DNA from: Amycolatopsis sp. A133
GTDB taxonomy: Bacteria > Actinomycetota > Actinomycetes > Mycobacteriales > Pseudonocardiaceae
Reading direction: 5' to 3'
Length of the DNA stretch: 64,000 nt
Assembly: GCF_031082405.1 (NCBI RefSeq)
Contig: NZ_JAVHJU010000057.1
Coordinates: 502,096-566,095 of the forward strand
The translations under genes were made by a program, and so were the position numbers. The notes under the pieces are model-generated. The model made no database searches. It saw nothing but the letters and a program-made list of their open reading frames with translations, and was not told the DNA's origin. Shown piece by piece: positions 17,164-25,558 of this stretch. Numbering within the stretch: position 1 is the stretch's first letter; each line of letters starts with the position of its first letter.

Positions 17164-17786
17164 GCGGGTTCGCCGAGAACGCCGAGCGCTGGTCGCACGA
17201 GACCCAGGTCCGGCCGGGATTCCGCGAGCGGGTCGAGGCGCTGATGCGGGACCGGTGGCACGAGCCGGTCATCGTCCTGCGCCTCGGCGACCTCGACGTG
17301 GGTTTTGCGGTCCCCGGCCGTCGCCTGGACGGCACCGTCGAGGGGAAGCGGCTCGTCCGGCGGTTCTTCGGGAACATCCTGCGCGGCATCGGCACGGCGG
17401 TGTTCTCCGTTTTCGCGCTGGCGAACGGAGGCACCCCGGGACGGCCCTTCCAGCGGGACATCCGGATCACGGGCCCGGAGAACGCGATGGTGCTCGACCT
17501 GGCCGACCGGCTCCGGTCCGTGAAGGGGCCGTGGCTGGTGTGCTCGCCGTCGTGCCTGGCGGTGGTGGACACCGGGACGACCTTCACCGACCCGGCCGAC
17601 GCGCCCCCGCCGTCGATCGTCTGGGAAGCGCGCAAACCGCAGGCTCCGGCGCTGCACCTCCGCAAGAGCACGCTGACCTGGCCGGACGGGTCGAGCTTCC
17701 GGTTCCCGCTGCACGGCCGTCCCGAGGAGCAGCACCTGCGGAAGTACCTCGAGCCGCCGGACACCGTGCACTGGAACGGCCGCTAG
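17160..17786 (+). CDS. Hypothetical protein coupled to the type VII-like cluster
   Basis: 208 residues from a TTG that overlaps the previous TGA by four bases, the usual arrangement in this cluster. It contains a charged N-terminus, one hydrophobic segment near residue 75-85 (FGNILRGIGTAVFSVFAL) and a beta-rich C-terminal half (WLVCSPSCLAVVDTG, LTWPDGSSFRFPLHG). Family not recognised; possibly an immunity or chaperone-like partner of the upstream substrate. Its TAG overlaps the stop of the convergent ATPase gene. Confidence 0.65.
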   Translation: MSGFAENAERWSHETQVRPGFRERVEALMRDRWHEPVIVLRLGDLDVGFAVPGRRLDGTVEGKRLVRRFFGNILRGIGTAVFSVFALANGGTPGRPFQRDIRITGPENAMVLDLADRLRSVKGPWLVCSPSCLAVVDTGTTFTDPADAPPPSIVWEARKPQAPALHLRKSTLTWPDGSSFRFPLHGRPEEQHLRKYLEPPDTVHWNGR

Positions 17787-18187
17787 TCCTGGCAGGCGAG
17801 GCGGGCCCAGACTATCTTCCCGTCGTCGTGGTGGCTCACGCCCCAGGCGAGGGCGAGCTCGTCGACGAGCAGCAGGCCACGGCCGCCGGAGCGGCCCGGC
17901 ACCCGCAGGCGTGGTTCGCCGGTGCCGACGTCGGCGACGGCCACCGTCACCTCGCACGGGTCGCGCCCGAGGTGGATCCGCAGCTGGCTGGGGCCGGTGG
18001 CGTGCACGTAGGCGTTCTCCAGCAGTTCGCCGACCACGATCACCACGTCGACGCGGTCCGCTTCGGCGAGCGACGCCAGCTTGTCCTCGGCCCACCGGCG
18101 GGCGGCGGCCAGCCCCGCGGGGTCCGCCCCGGCTACTTCCAGCACCTGCCATCCCGGCTCGGGTGCCGTGCCCCAGTTCACTTGCAC
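17783..18187 (-). CDS. RsbW/SpoIIAB-like ATP-binding protein
   Basis: 134 residues forming a single GHKL ATPase domain. The N box is VVGELLENAYVHA (residues ~50-62), the G1-like box VAVADVGTG, and the G2 region GRSGGRGLLLVDELA. This is the stand-alone HATPase_c fold of anti-sigma kinases such as RsbW, very abundant in actinomycetes as regulators of stress sigma factors or of their antagonists. No cognate sigma or anti-anti-sigma gene is adjacent. GTG 18187 has GAAGGAGG upstream. Confidence 0.8.
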   Translation of the reverse strand: MQVNWGTAPEPGWQVLEVAGADPAGLAAARRWAEDKLASLAEADRVDVVIVVGELLENAYVHATGPSQLRIHLGRDPCEVTVAVADVGTGEPRLRVPGRSGGRGLLLVDELALAWGVSHHDDGKIVWARLACQD

Positions 18188-18274
18188 CGTGCGACGCCTC
18201 CTTCTCCAGAGGCGTACCCGGGGATCCGGCCTTTACTCGTCCGGCCGGTCACAGCACAGATGGGGGGAGGACGG

Positions 18275-18511
18275 CTAGGGCTGCCCGATCCGCCAGAGGA
18301 ACGCGGCTCGCAACGCCGCGATGAGGGCTTCGTCGTCGACTTCGCTGGGCCGGTCGCCCATCGGCAGCCAGATCTGGTCGTCCGGGACGCCGGCGGTCAT
18401 GCGCGTGAGTGTGACGCCGGGGTAGGTGAGCGTCTCGCGGCCGCCGTCGGTGTCGGACACGACGACGTGCCGGGATTCCGCCCGGACGTGCACCTGCCGC
18501 TGGTCGTTCAT
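18275..18511 (-). CDS. Small hypothetical protein
   Basis: 78 residues from ATG 18511 (a longer start at 18607 is possible; no ribosome binding site decides). It is a soluble protein with a beta-rich N-terminal half (RQVHVRAESRHVVVSDTDG) and a final helix (DDEALIAALRAAFLWRIGQ). Family not recognised. Confidence 0.5.
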   Translation of the reverse strand: MNDQRQVHVRAESRHVVVSDTDGGRETLTYPGVTLTRMTAGVPDDQIWLPMGDRPSEVDDEALIAALRAAFLWRIGQP

Positions 18512-18607
18512 ATCGCGCGTCTTCCCGGAACCGACTTCCTTACCGGTGTCCAGCATAGACACGCGAAGCGGCGGGCACCTTCGGGCGAACAGCGGATTCT
18601 CGTCCAC

Positions 18608-18980
18608 CTCAGCTCAAAAACCTCTGCGGGACAACATCTCCGCTGGCGGGCACGGCGCGCTCCGAGGGGGGAGGAGAGCACGCCGTGCCCGTGCCTCGAA
18701 CGGTACGCCGGGGGTGGCCTCCCGGCGCCGGAACCACTCGGACGCCGGAGCGGCGGGCCGGCCGCCGCCGTTTACTGTCCGCGAAACTGCGGGAGGGCGA
18801 ATTGCCCGGTACCTATCTTTTGTCCTGTCCGACGAAAGTCGGTACCGCCCGCCCCGGCCGCGGATCACCCTCGAGCCACCGGATCACCGGTGCCGGCCCG
18901 TGGCCGGCTCACCCCACGTGGCCGGCGTGGCCACCCCTCGCGCCGGCTTCGCCCCGCGACCGCGAAAGTGAGTTACCGGC
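18608..18980. other. Intergenic region upstream of the S1 protease gene
   Basis: These 373 bases contain no convincing gene. A small stem with a GNRA loop, CCGAC-GAAA-GTCGG, lies at 18829-18842, and the sequence GGTACC flanks this area. The promoter of the protease gene must lie here, but I cannot identify it reliably and do not recognise a riboswitch. Confidence 0.5.
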
Positions 18981-20087
18981 ATGCGCAGAACGTCCCCGGG
19001 ACGCCACCTCCTCGCCCGCTCCGCCACAACCCTGGTGGCCGCCGCCGCGGCCATCGGCTTCTTCACCCCGGTCACCGCCACCGCCACGACCATCGACGGC
19101 TACTCGGCCACGGTCCAGAGCGATGCGGTCGCTTCCCTCGCCGCCGAAGCGGGGATGAGCGAATCCGCCGCCGTCACGTGGTTGCGGACGCAGGCGGCCA
19201 GCGTCGAAACCCTGCACCAGGTCACCGCATCCCTCGGCGCCCGTGCCGCCGACGGCTACCTCGATGCGGCCGCCAAGCCCGTGGTGAACGTGCTGGACCA
19301 GGCCGCCGCCGACCAGGTCGTCGCCGCCGGTGCGCAGGCCCGGCTGGTCAAGCACTCCAGCGCTGCGCTGGCGAGCGCGCAGGAGGCCCTGCAGGCGCTG
19401 CCCGCGGTGACGCACACCTCGATCGGGCTCGACCCCAAGACCAACCAGGTCGTGCTGACCGTGGCCGACGCGGCCAAGGGCACCGAAGCCCTGCTCAAGG
19501 CGGCCGGGGCGCTGGGTGACCGGGTCCGCGTGGAGCGGGTCGCCGGCGAGATGCACACCGCGATCTACAACGGCGAAGCCATCACCGGTGGCGGCACCCG
19601 CTGCTCCGTGGGCTTCAACACCAACCGCGGCGGCCAGAACTACATCGTCGACGCCGGTCACTGCACTCGCGCGGTGTCGCAGTGGAACGTCGGACCGTCG
19701 CAGGGCTCGAGCTTCCCGACCAACGACTACGGGCTGATCCGCAACACCACCGGCAGCGCGCCCGGCGCGGTCACCCTGTGGAACGGGTCCACCCAGCGGA
19801 TCAGCTCCGCCGGTACCGCGACCGTCGGGCAGCGGATCAGCAAGAGCGGCAGCACCACCCACCTCACCTCGGGCTCGGTGCAGCGGACCAACGTGACGGT
19901 GAACTACGCCGAAGGCTCGGTGTACCAGCTCATCCAGACCAACGCGCTGGTCAACCCCGGCGACTCGGGCGGCTGCCTGTTCGCCGGCAGCGTCGGCCTG
20001 GGCATCACCTCGGGCAAGGGCGGCGGGAGTTCGTACTTCCAGCCGGTCGGCGAGGCGCTGAGCGCCTACGGCGTCACCCTGAACTGA
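18981..20087 (+). CDS. Secreted S1 family serine protease (alpha-lytic / streptogrisin type)
   Basis: 368 residues: signal peptide (~1-36), an N-terminal pro-region (~37-200) with the alpha-lytic protease prodomain pattern, and a mature chymotrypsin-fold protease starting about ITGGGTRCSVGF (residue 201). Catalytic residues are H227 (DAGHCT), D249 (NDYGLI) and S329 (NPGDSGGC). Cysteines at 208/228 and near 332 allow disulfides. As in the family, the prodomain would act as a folding chaperone removed by self-cleavage. The gene is monocistronic and ends at a strong terminator. Confidence 0.92.
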   Translation: MRRTSPGRHLLARSATTLVAAAAAIGFFTPVTATATTIDGYSATVQSDAVASLAAEAGMSESAAVTWLRTQAASVETLHQVTASLGARAADGYLDAAAKPVVNVLDQAAADQVVAAGAQARLVKHSSAALASAQEALQALPAVTHTSIGLDPKTNQVVLTVADAAKGTEALLKAAGALGDRVRVERVAGEMHTAIYNGEAITGGGTRCSVGFNTNRGGQNYIVDAGHCTRAVSQWNVGPSQGSSFPTNDYGLIRNTTGSAPGAVTLWNGSTQRISSAGTATVGQRISKSGSTTHLTSGSVQRTNVTVNYAEGSVYQLIQTNALVNPGDSGGCLFAGSVGLGITSGKGGGSSYFQPVGEALSAYGVTLN

Positions 20088-20092
20088 ACGGA

Positions 20093-20126
20093 CACCGGTG
20101 GGGCACCGCGAGGTGCCCCACCGGTG
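20093..20126. terminator. Bidirectional hairpin terminator
   Basis: A perfect 15-bp stem, CACCGGTGGGGCACC, with loop GCGA and the exact complement after it. It lies between the stop of the S1 protease and the stop of the convergent GlsB/YeaQ gene. Confidence 0.9.
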
Positions 20127-20128
20127 CT

Positions 20129-20389
20129 TCAGTCGCGGCGGCTGAAGATGAGGCGGTAGCCGGCCAGGATGATCAGCGCGCCCAGGACGGCCAATCCCCA
20201 CGTGCGCAGGTCGAAGAACGTGCCGAGCTCGGTGTGGAACAGCGTCTTGCCCACCCAGCCACCGACGAACGCCCCGGCGATGCCGAGCAGGACCGTGATG
20301 ATGCAGCCGCCCGGGTCCTTGCCCGGCATGAGGGCCTTCGCGATCAACCCGGCGATCAGACCCAGCACGATCCAGGCGATGATGCCCAC
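20129..20389 (-). CDS. GlsB/YeaQ/YmgE family stress-response membrane protein
   Basis: 86 residues with three transmembrane helices: IIAWIVLGLIAGLIAKAL, the Gly-rich CIITVLLGIAGAFVGGWVG, and LAVLGALIILAGYRLI. The PGKDPGG turn between helices one and two is the family hallmark. These proteins are induced by stress in many bacteria; molecular function unknown. GTG 20389 is chosen because AGAGGA lies six bases upstream; the longer frame lacks support. Confidence 0.85.
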   Translation of the reverse strand: MGIIAWIVLGLIAGLIAKALMPGKDPGGCIITVLLGIAGAFVGGWVGKTLFHTELGTFFDLRTWGLAVLGALIILAGYRLIFSRRD

Positions 20390-20491
20390 GGGATGTCCTC
20401 TCGTCGCTTTCTCTTGACGGCACAGGATGGCAGTCACCCGCCCAGAGGTCGCGGCGAACCACGCGGACGTGATCCGGATCTCACCCGGGGG

Positions 20492-20930
20492 TCACCGGTG
20501 GGGGAACGGGCCCCACTGCTTGACGGCGAACGAGCCGCCGCGACGCTCGACCTCCAGCGCGCTGTGGCCGCCGAAGTGGGCGGGCACCGGCAGGACGGTT
20601 TCGTCGGCGGCCCAGTCCGCGGGGCATGAGGTGCGTCGCGCGGGGGAACGTCGGCACCCACGTGCCGTCGACGAGGCGCGTGTTCCAGCCGATGTGGTCG
20701 GGGTGCAGGTGGGTGTGCACGACCAGGTCGACGTCCTCCGGGCGGACCCCGGCTTCGCGCAGCCGGTCCGGGTGGTCCAGCCGGAGGTGGTCCCAGGCGG
20801 GAACGGCCGGGCGGTGCTCCCGCCACGCCCGCTCCGGCGGATCCGGGAAGAAGCCCCGGGCCGGCATGACCGGGCCGTGCTGCTCTTCGACGCGGGTGAC
20901 GGTGACGTCCCCGAGTTTGATTTCGGTCAT
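20492..20930 (-). pseudogene. Metallo-beta-lactamase-fold hydrolase remnant (frameshift plus internal deletion)
   Basis: From ATG 20930 (AAGGA upstream) the first ~105 residues read as a normal MBL-fold N-terminus with the zinc motif HTHLHPDHIGWN. After THLMPR the family's central part, with the second histidine/aspartate ligands, is missing. Family-like sequence resumes in another frame (ADWAADETVLPVPAHFGG ... FAVKQWGPF) and stops at 20492. In the original frame the reading stops at 20481. A normal member is about 270-290 residues; about 130 are gone. I infer a pseudogene. It follows the MmyB-type regulator gene in the same direction. Confidence 0.75.
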
Positions 20931-21007
20931 TTTTCCTTCTCTGTGGGGTTTTCCGGGCGCGTTCGAGCCGGCACCCTTCGCGGGTGCCTCGACCGGGACG
21001 GGTTTTT

Positions 21008-21877
21008 TCAGCCGCGCGCCGGCAATGAGGGGCGCGCGGTGGCGGTGGTGTGGGTGAGCAGGGTCATCGCGGCGTGCGACGGGGAGCCGGGTTCGGTGGT
21101 GGCGACGACGACGTGCTGGTCCTGCTCGGTGAGCAGCGCCTGGTGCGTGACCGTCATCGCGCCCACCAGGGGGTGGCGCATCTCGTAAACGGCGTCGCCG
21201 CCGGACTTGACGCGCTGGTCCGCCCACCACGCCGCGAACTGCGTGCTCCGGACGGAAAGCTCCCCGACGAGCGCGGCCGGGCGCGGGTCGTCCAGGTGCC
21301 GGCCCGACGCCATCCGCAGCGTCGCCACTACCGCGCGGGCCTTGGCCGGCCAGTCGGCGTACAGCTCGCGGGTGTGCGGATCGAGGAACACCAGCTTCGC
21401 GAGGTTCGGGCGCCTCCCGGGCCGCTCGGGCGCGTCCGGGTCCAGGTGCCCGGCGAACAGGGCGTGCCCGGCGGCGTTCCACGCGAGGACGTCACTGCAC
21501 CGGCCGAGCACGACCACCGGGACGTCGCCCAGCGCGGTCAGCAGCTGCCGGACGGCCGGGGTGACCCGCGCCGGTGCCGGACGGCGGCGCGCGGCCGGCT
21601 TCCGGGCCCCGGCCGCCGGCTCGTGCAGGTGCCGTCGTTCGGTGTCGTCGAGCCGCGGGGCCCGGGCGAGCGCGTCCAGCACCTCCGGCGAGGCGTTGGC
21701 CGACTGGCCCTGTTCGAGCCTCGAGCAGTAGGGCACCCCGCCCAGCTGGGTGAGCTCTTCGCGGCGCAGCCCCGGTACCCGGCGACGGTCGCCGTAGGTG
21801 GCCAGGCCGACGTCCTCGGGCCGCAGGCGGGAGCGGCGGGTCTTGAGGAACTCGCCGAGGCGTCGGCTGGCTTCCAT
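21008..21877 (-). CDS. XRE-type regulator with MmyB-like ligand-binding domain
   Basis: 289 residues. The N-terminal helix-turn-helix (~1-75) includes LGEFLKTRRSRLRPEDVGL and PGLRREELTQLGGV, the standard start of MmyB-like regulators. The C-terminal ~180 residues (VLGRCSDVLAWNAAGHALF, TRELYADWPAKARAVVATLR) match the MmyB ligand-binding domain, which resembles PAS and can bind fatty acids. Such regulators usually control an adjacent oxidoreductase or hydrolase; here the neighbour is the decayed MBL gene 77 bp downstream, so its local target seems lost. Confidence 0.85.
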   Translation of the reverse strand: MEASRRLGEFLKTRRSRLRPEDVGLATYGDRRRVPGLRREELTQLGGVPYCSRLEQGQSANASPEVLDALARAPRLDDTERRHLHEPAAGARKPAARRRPAPARVTPAVRQLLTALGDVPVVVLGRCSDVLAWNAAGHALFAGHLDPDAPERPGRRPNLAKLVFLDPHTRELYADWPAKARAVVATLRMASGRHLDDPRPAALVGELSVRSTQFAAWWADQRVKSGGDAVYEMRHPLVGAMTVTHQALLTEQDQHVVVATTEPGSPSHAAMTLLTHTTATARPSLPARG

Positions 21878-21945
21878 GAGGCCAGTATGGGCAGCGGTGC
21901 GGCGCCGCAACCACACCCTCGCGGGGTCAGGCACGGCACGCGAAA

Positions 21946-21979
21946 AGGGGCCCGTCCGGGAACTGTCCCGGACGGGCCC
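21946..21979 (-). terminator. Intrinsic terminator of the secreted beta-propeller gene
   Basis: A perfect 15-bp stem GGGGCCCGTCCGGGA with loop ACTG. On the minus strand it is followed by TTTTC, so it terminates transcription coming from the gene at 21998-23188 before it reaches the MmyB-type regulator. Confidence 0.85.
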
Positions 21980-21997
21980 CCGCGTGCTCGGGCCGGC

Positions 21998-23188
21998 TCA
22001 GCCACCGCCGAAGGTGGCCTGGGTGACCGCGAAGACGTTGCGGTTGCCCGCGCCTTCCTGCAGCGACCACAGGAGGTCGGCGGCGGTGTCGTCCTCCCAG
22101 TAGGAGATGCTCTCGCCACTGCTGACCCAGGCGAAGGTCTGCGCGGCGGCCGCCGGCTTCCAGTAGTAGAGCTGCTTCTGGCCGGACGACTGGAACCACC
22201 AGCGGCCGTTGTGCGAGGCCACGCCGTTGAGCTTGTACCAGGGCAGCTGCAGCGCCTGGCTCGCCGTCGTCGTCGCGGCGAAGGTGCCGCCCGCAGCGAA
22301 CGGGTAGCGGATCGCCCGCGGCGCCCGGTTCGGGTAGTCCGTGCAGCCGGAGGAGCAGGTGTACTCGGTCATCACGATCGACTTGCTGACGCGGTCGAGG
22401 GAGATCGACGACCACGCGAGGTTCGTTCCCGATGTCGTCTTCGAGGAGATCGTGCCGACCTGCGGCAGGACGTAGGCGTAGTTGTGGGCGTAGTACGTGC
22501 TGCCGCTCTGGTGGCCGATCTGGTCGGACGTGCCGCCGCTGTTCGTCTTGAGGATCTTGCGCATGTCGAACACGCGCATGCCCTTCCCGGTGTCGGCGAC
22601 GTAGAGGTAGTCGCCGTACCAGGACATGCCGCCGGCGTGGACCGGGATGTCCTTGAAGTCCGGCGCCTCCGCGGTCCCGGTCGGCTCGACCAGCAGGATC
22701 TTGCGGTAGGCGTTCGGGTAGTCGGCGTCCCAGTCGACCAGGGTGATCCGGCTGCGCTCCTGGCCGCCGTCGCAGCTGTCCTTGGTGTACCAGCTGACCG
22801 CGATGAGCTGGTGCCCGTCGTAGTTGCCGCCGTTCGCCGTGCCCACGGCGTCGCGGCTGGTGGTGATGCCCTGCGGGTAGTTGGTGCAGTCGGAGTTGTC
22901 GCCGCTGTCGAACCGGAAGCCGGTCGAGAGCCCGGCGACGGAGAACGACGACGGCAACGCGGTGCGGTCGTGGTTGGCGTTGTCCATCACGGTGTGGACG
23001 GCCGCGGTGCCCAGCGTCGACACCAAAGCGCTGTTCACCGCGTCGAACTGGTTGTAGTTGGCGGTCAGGGTGTATTGGTCGGCCGGCAAGGTGGACGGCG
23101 CGGCGGCGGCCGCCGCCGCCGGCGCGGCCAACAGCCCCGCGAGCACGCCGGCGGCGAGCGCGGCCTTGGTGAGACGGTGCAATGACAT
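21998..23188 (-). CDS. Secreted beta-propeller-like hypothetical protein (paralogue A)
   Basis: 396 residues with a Sec signal peptide (basic SLHRLTK, long Ala/Leu core ending near residue 30). The mature protein has repeated beta-blade-like segments: HAGGMSWYGDYLYVADTGKG, FDMRKILKT, YAYVLPQVGTI, ASHNGRWWFQSSGQ. Several Cys pairs occur (DCTNYP, CSSGCTDYP). A paralogue lies at 39365-40612, sharing the GGM-x-WYGD-x-YV core and the same upstream 18-bp motif. The function is unknown. ATG 23197 is an alternative start. Confidence 0.75.
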   Translation of the reverse strand: MSLHRLTKAALAAGVLAGLLAAPAAAAAAAPSTLPADQYTLTANYNQFDAVNSALVSTLGTAAVHTVMDNANHDRTALPSSFSVAGLSTGFRFDSGDNSDCTNYPQGITTSRDAVGTANGGNYDGHQLIAVSWYTKDSCDGGQERSRITLVDWDADYPNAYRKILLVEPTGTAEAPDFKDIPVHAGGMSWYGDYLYVADTGKGMRVFDMRKILKTNSGGTSDQIGHQSGSTYYAHNYAYVLPQVGTISSKTTSGTNLAWSSISLDRVSKSIVMTEYTCSSGCTDYPNRAPRAIRYPFAAGGTFAATTTASQALQLPWYKLNGVASHNGRWWFQSSGQKQLYYWKPAAAAQTFAWVSSGESISYWEDDTAADLLWSLQEGAGNRNVFAVTQATFGGG

Positions 23189-23211
23189 GGGACCCATCGT
23201 CGGACGGGGCC

Positions 23212-23229
23212 GTACAAGAGCCGTACAAC
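23212..23229. promoter_or_regulatory. 18-bp motif GTACAAGAGCCGTACAAC shared with the paralogue's promoter
   Basis: It lies 24-41 bases upstream of the paralogue A start. Read in the gene's direction it contains the direct repeat TTGTAC-GGCTC-TTGTAC with an 11-bp period, i.e. one helical turn. The identical 18 bases occur at 39304-39321, upstream of paralogue B but inverted relative to that gene. Confidence 0.65.
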
Positions 23230-23341
23230 CGCGGGTTAATACTTTCCGCCTATCCCGTGACGTCCGAAGTTCCGATGTGCGCACCCGCCGCGACGGCGAT
23301 CGTGGAGCCATCCCCCCGCGAGTCCGAAGTGGAGAGAGCTC

Positions 23342-23575
23342 ATGTCCGTGGACCACGAAACGACGCTGTCGTGGCTCGGGATCGGCGTGGCCGGTGCGGC
23401 CGTGCTGGCCTTCGTCGTGCTGTTCCTGTCCGCGCTCGTCAGCGTCCTGCGCTCCCCGCTGACCGGGGGCATGAAGATCGTCTGGGTGCTCTTCGCCTTT
23501 TGCGCGCCGTTCCTGGGCAGCCTGCTGTGGTTCCTGGTCGGCCGGCGTGACGCCGCCGCGGCGGTCCGGCGGTGA
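23342..23575 (+). CDS. PLDc_N domain membrane protein
   Basis: 77 residues with two transmembrane helices (LGIGVAGAAVLAFVVLFLSA and MKIVWVLFAFCAPFLGSLLWFLVG). The second carries the P-x-x-G-x-x-x-W-x-x-x-G-R pattern of the phospholipase D N-terminal (PLDc_N) domain. Stand-alone copies are common in actinomycetes; function unknown. A ribosome binding site GGAGAG precedes ATG 23342. After it, 23576-23792 has no convincing gene. Confidence 0.8.
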   Translation: MSVDHETTLSWLGIGVAGAAVLAFVVLFLSALVSVLRSPLTGGMKIVWVLFAFCAPFLGSLLWFLVGRRDAAAAVRR

Positions 23576-23792
23576 TCGTCGGCGAAGGACCAGCGAAGTC
23601 CTATCGCGACGGTTGCCGTGAAGAACTCGTGGTGCGGTCGCGGATCGTCGCTGCGCGGGCGCGGGTCGCCGCCGGGCTCGAGCTGCTCGGCGGGGTGGTG
23701 CCGACCACCCTGGCCGTGCTCGTCCGCGTGCCGGCGGCCACCGTGTTCGCCTCGACCCGCCGAGACGGCCTGACCGGCCTACCCTGATCACG

Positions 23793-24914
23793 ATGAAGCG
23801 ATGGCTGAGCTGGTGGGACGGCCGCATCGCCCTGCTGGCGCTCGACGCCGGGGTGGCCGCGGTGGTGATCGTGGTGACCCTGGCCGGCGGTGATCCGCGT
23901 GACCCGCACCCCGCCCTCTACGTCCCCGCCGTGGTCGTCTCCGGGGTCGCCCTGCTGGCGCGGCGCCGGTGGCCGTTCCTCGTGCTGCTGGTCGCGGTGG
24001 CGTGCATGCCGGCCGGGGTGACGCTGCTGCCGCTGGTGGTGGCGCAGTACTCGGTCGCCGTCCGGCACGGCGTGAGCGTCGTGACCGGGGTGGCGGTGGT
24101 CGTCGCCGGGATCGCCGGGAACGTGCTGCAGGTGCTGTGGCACCCGGCGAGCTTCACCCTCGTCGTGGTCGCGCTGGGCGCCTTTGTGCTCGGCCCGGTG
24201 CTGGCCGGCCTGTGGATGCACCAGCGCGCGGCGCTGCTGGCCGTGCTGCGCGAACGCGCGGAGGAAGCCGAGCGCACCCGGACGCTGCTGGCCGACCGGG
24301 CCGTCTTCGCCGAGCGGCGGCGGATCGCGCGCGAGATGCACGACGTCGTCGCCCACCGCGTGACCGCCGTCGCGTTGCAGGCCGGTGCGCTGTCGCTGCG
24401 GGCGCCGGACGAACGGACCGAGCAGGCCGCCGAGACGATCCGGGCCACCAGCGCCCTCGCGCTCGACGAACTGCGCGGCATCCTGCGGGTGCTGCGCGAC
24501 GACGCCCCGGACGCCGCGAACCCGGGCGTGCTCGCGTCGGTGGCCGATCTCGTGGACGAAGCCGCCGCCACCGGGGCGCGGGTCGAGCTGACGCTGCCGG
24601 ACCCGCTGCCCGCGGTGCCCGGCCCGGTCGGCCGGGCCGTCTACCGGGTTGTGCAGGAATCCCTGACGAACGCGGGCAAGCACGCCCCGCACGCGGCCGT
24701 CGAAGTCCGGCTGGCCGTCTCCGGCGGCCGGCTGGCGGTCGAGGTGGTCAACCGGCTGACCCCGCACGGCAGCGCCGTCCCCGGGTCCGGCTACGGTCTG
24801 GTCGGGATGCACGAACGAGTCGAACTGGCCGGCGGCGAACTGCGGACCGGGCCGACCGGCGACGGCCGGTTCCGGGTGCTGGCGCGGTTCCCGGTGGGGA
24901 AGGACCCGCGGTGA
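23793..24914 (+). CDS. NarL-family sensor histidine kinase (HPK7 type)
   Basis: 373 residues. About five transmembrane helices occupy residues ~12-145, followed by a short coiled coil. The phosphoacceptor is H183 in EMHDVVAHRV (HisKA_3 domain) and the ATPase domain has the N box VVQESLTNAGKHAP and GSGYGLVGMHERV. There is no large extracellular sensor domain, so it probably senses a membrane-derived signal, as many LiaS-like actinobacterial kinases do. It overlaps the response regulator gene by four bases. Confidence 0.9.
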   Translation: MKRWLSWWDGRIALLALDAGVAAVVIVVTLAGGDPRDPHPALYVPAVVVSGVALLARRRWPFLVLLVAVACMPAGVTLLPLVVAQYSVAVRHGVSVVTGVAVVVAGIAGNVLQVLWHPASFTLVVVALGAFVLGPVLAGLWMHQRAALLAVLRERAEEAERTRTLLADRAVFAERRRIAREMHDVVAHRVTAVALQAGALSLRAPDERTEQAAETIRATSALALDELRGILRVLRDDAPDAANPGVLASVADLVDEAAATGARVELTLPDPLPAVPGPVGRAVYRVVQESLTNAGKHAPHAAVEVRLAVSGGRLAVEVVNRLTPHGSAVPGSGYGLVGMHERVELAGGELRTGPTGDGRFRVLARFPVGKDPR

Positions 24915-25555
24915 CGGTCAAGGTCGTGCTGCTGGAGGACGAAGAGCTGGTCCGCAGCGGCATCCGGATGATCCTCGAGTCGGCGGGCGACGTCGAGGTG
25001 GTCGCCGAGGACACCGACGGCTCGCGCGCGGTCGAACTGACCGACCGCCACCGGCCGGACGTCGTGCTCACCGACGTCCAGATGCCCCGGCTCGGCGGGC
25101 TCGAGGTGGTCAAGCGGCTGGCCGGCCACCCGGCGGCCCCGGCGGTGGTGGTGCTGACGACCTTCGACGTCGACGAGTACGTCTACACGGCCCTGCGCCA
25201 CGGCGCGGCCGGCTTCCTCCTCAAGGACACCCCGCCCCGGGAGCTGGTGACCGCGGTGCGGGTCGCGGCCCGCGGCGAGGCCATGCTGTCACCGAAGATC
25301 ACCAAGCGGCTGCTGGCCGAATTCGCCGCCGGGGGCGGCACTTCGCGGGCACGGGCCCGGCTGTCGGTGCTGACCCCGCGCGAGCACGACGTGGCCGTCC
25401 ACATCGGACGCGGGCTGAGCAACGCCGAGATCGCGCGGGCGCTGGTGGTCAGCGAGTCGACGGTGAAAGTCCACATCGGACACATCATGGCGAAGCTCGA
25501 GGCGGCGAACCGGACCCAGGTGGCGATCCTCGTCCACGACGCCGGCCTGAGCTGA
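24911..25555 (+). CDS. NarL/LuxR-family response regulator
   Basis: 214 residues from GTG 24911. Receiver domain: acidic E9/D10, phosphoacceptor D55 (VVLTDVQMPRLGG), then the T and K switch positions (VVVLTTFD, FLLKD). LuxR-type HTH at the C-terminus: LTPREHDVAVHIGRGLSNAEIAR and STVKVHIGHIMAKLEA. It is the partner of the upstream kinase. Targets unknown; none is obviously adjacent in the same direction. It ends 3 bp from the convergent PadR gene. Confidence 0.92.
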   Translation: MTVKVVLLEDEELVRSGIRMILESAGDVEVVAEDTDGSRAVELTDRHRPDVVLTDVQMPRLGGLEVVKRLAGHPAAPAVVVLTTFDVDEYVYTALRHGAAGFLLKDTPPRELVTAVRVAARGEAMLSPKITKRLLAEFAAGGGTSRARARLSVLTPREHDVAVHIGRGLSNAEIARALVVSESTVKVHIGHIMAKLEAANRTQVAILVHDAGLS

Positions 25556-25558
25556 CCG

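Noticed and set aside
18781..18860. Possible riboswitch or structured leader before the S1 protease (stem with GNRA loop, repeated GGTACC).
   Set aside because: Only one short stem is clear and it matches no riboswitch class I can recognise.
23572..23787. 71-codon open frame between the PLDc_N gene and the kinase, starting with a GTG that overlaps the previous stop.
   Set aside because: The first third has poor codon structure, there is no recognisable domain and no ribosome binding site; the later part looks coding by third-base GC but that alone is weak in such GC-rich DNA.
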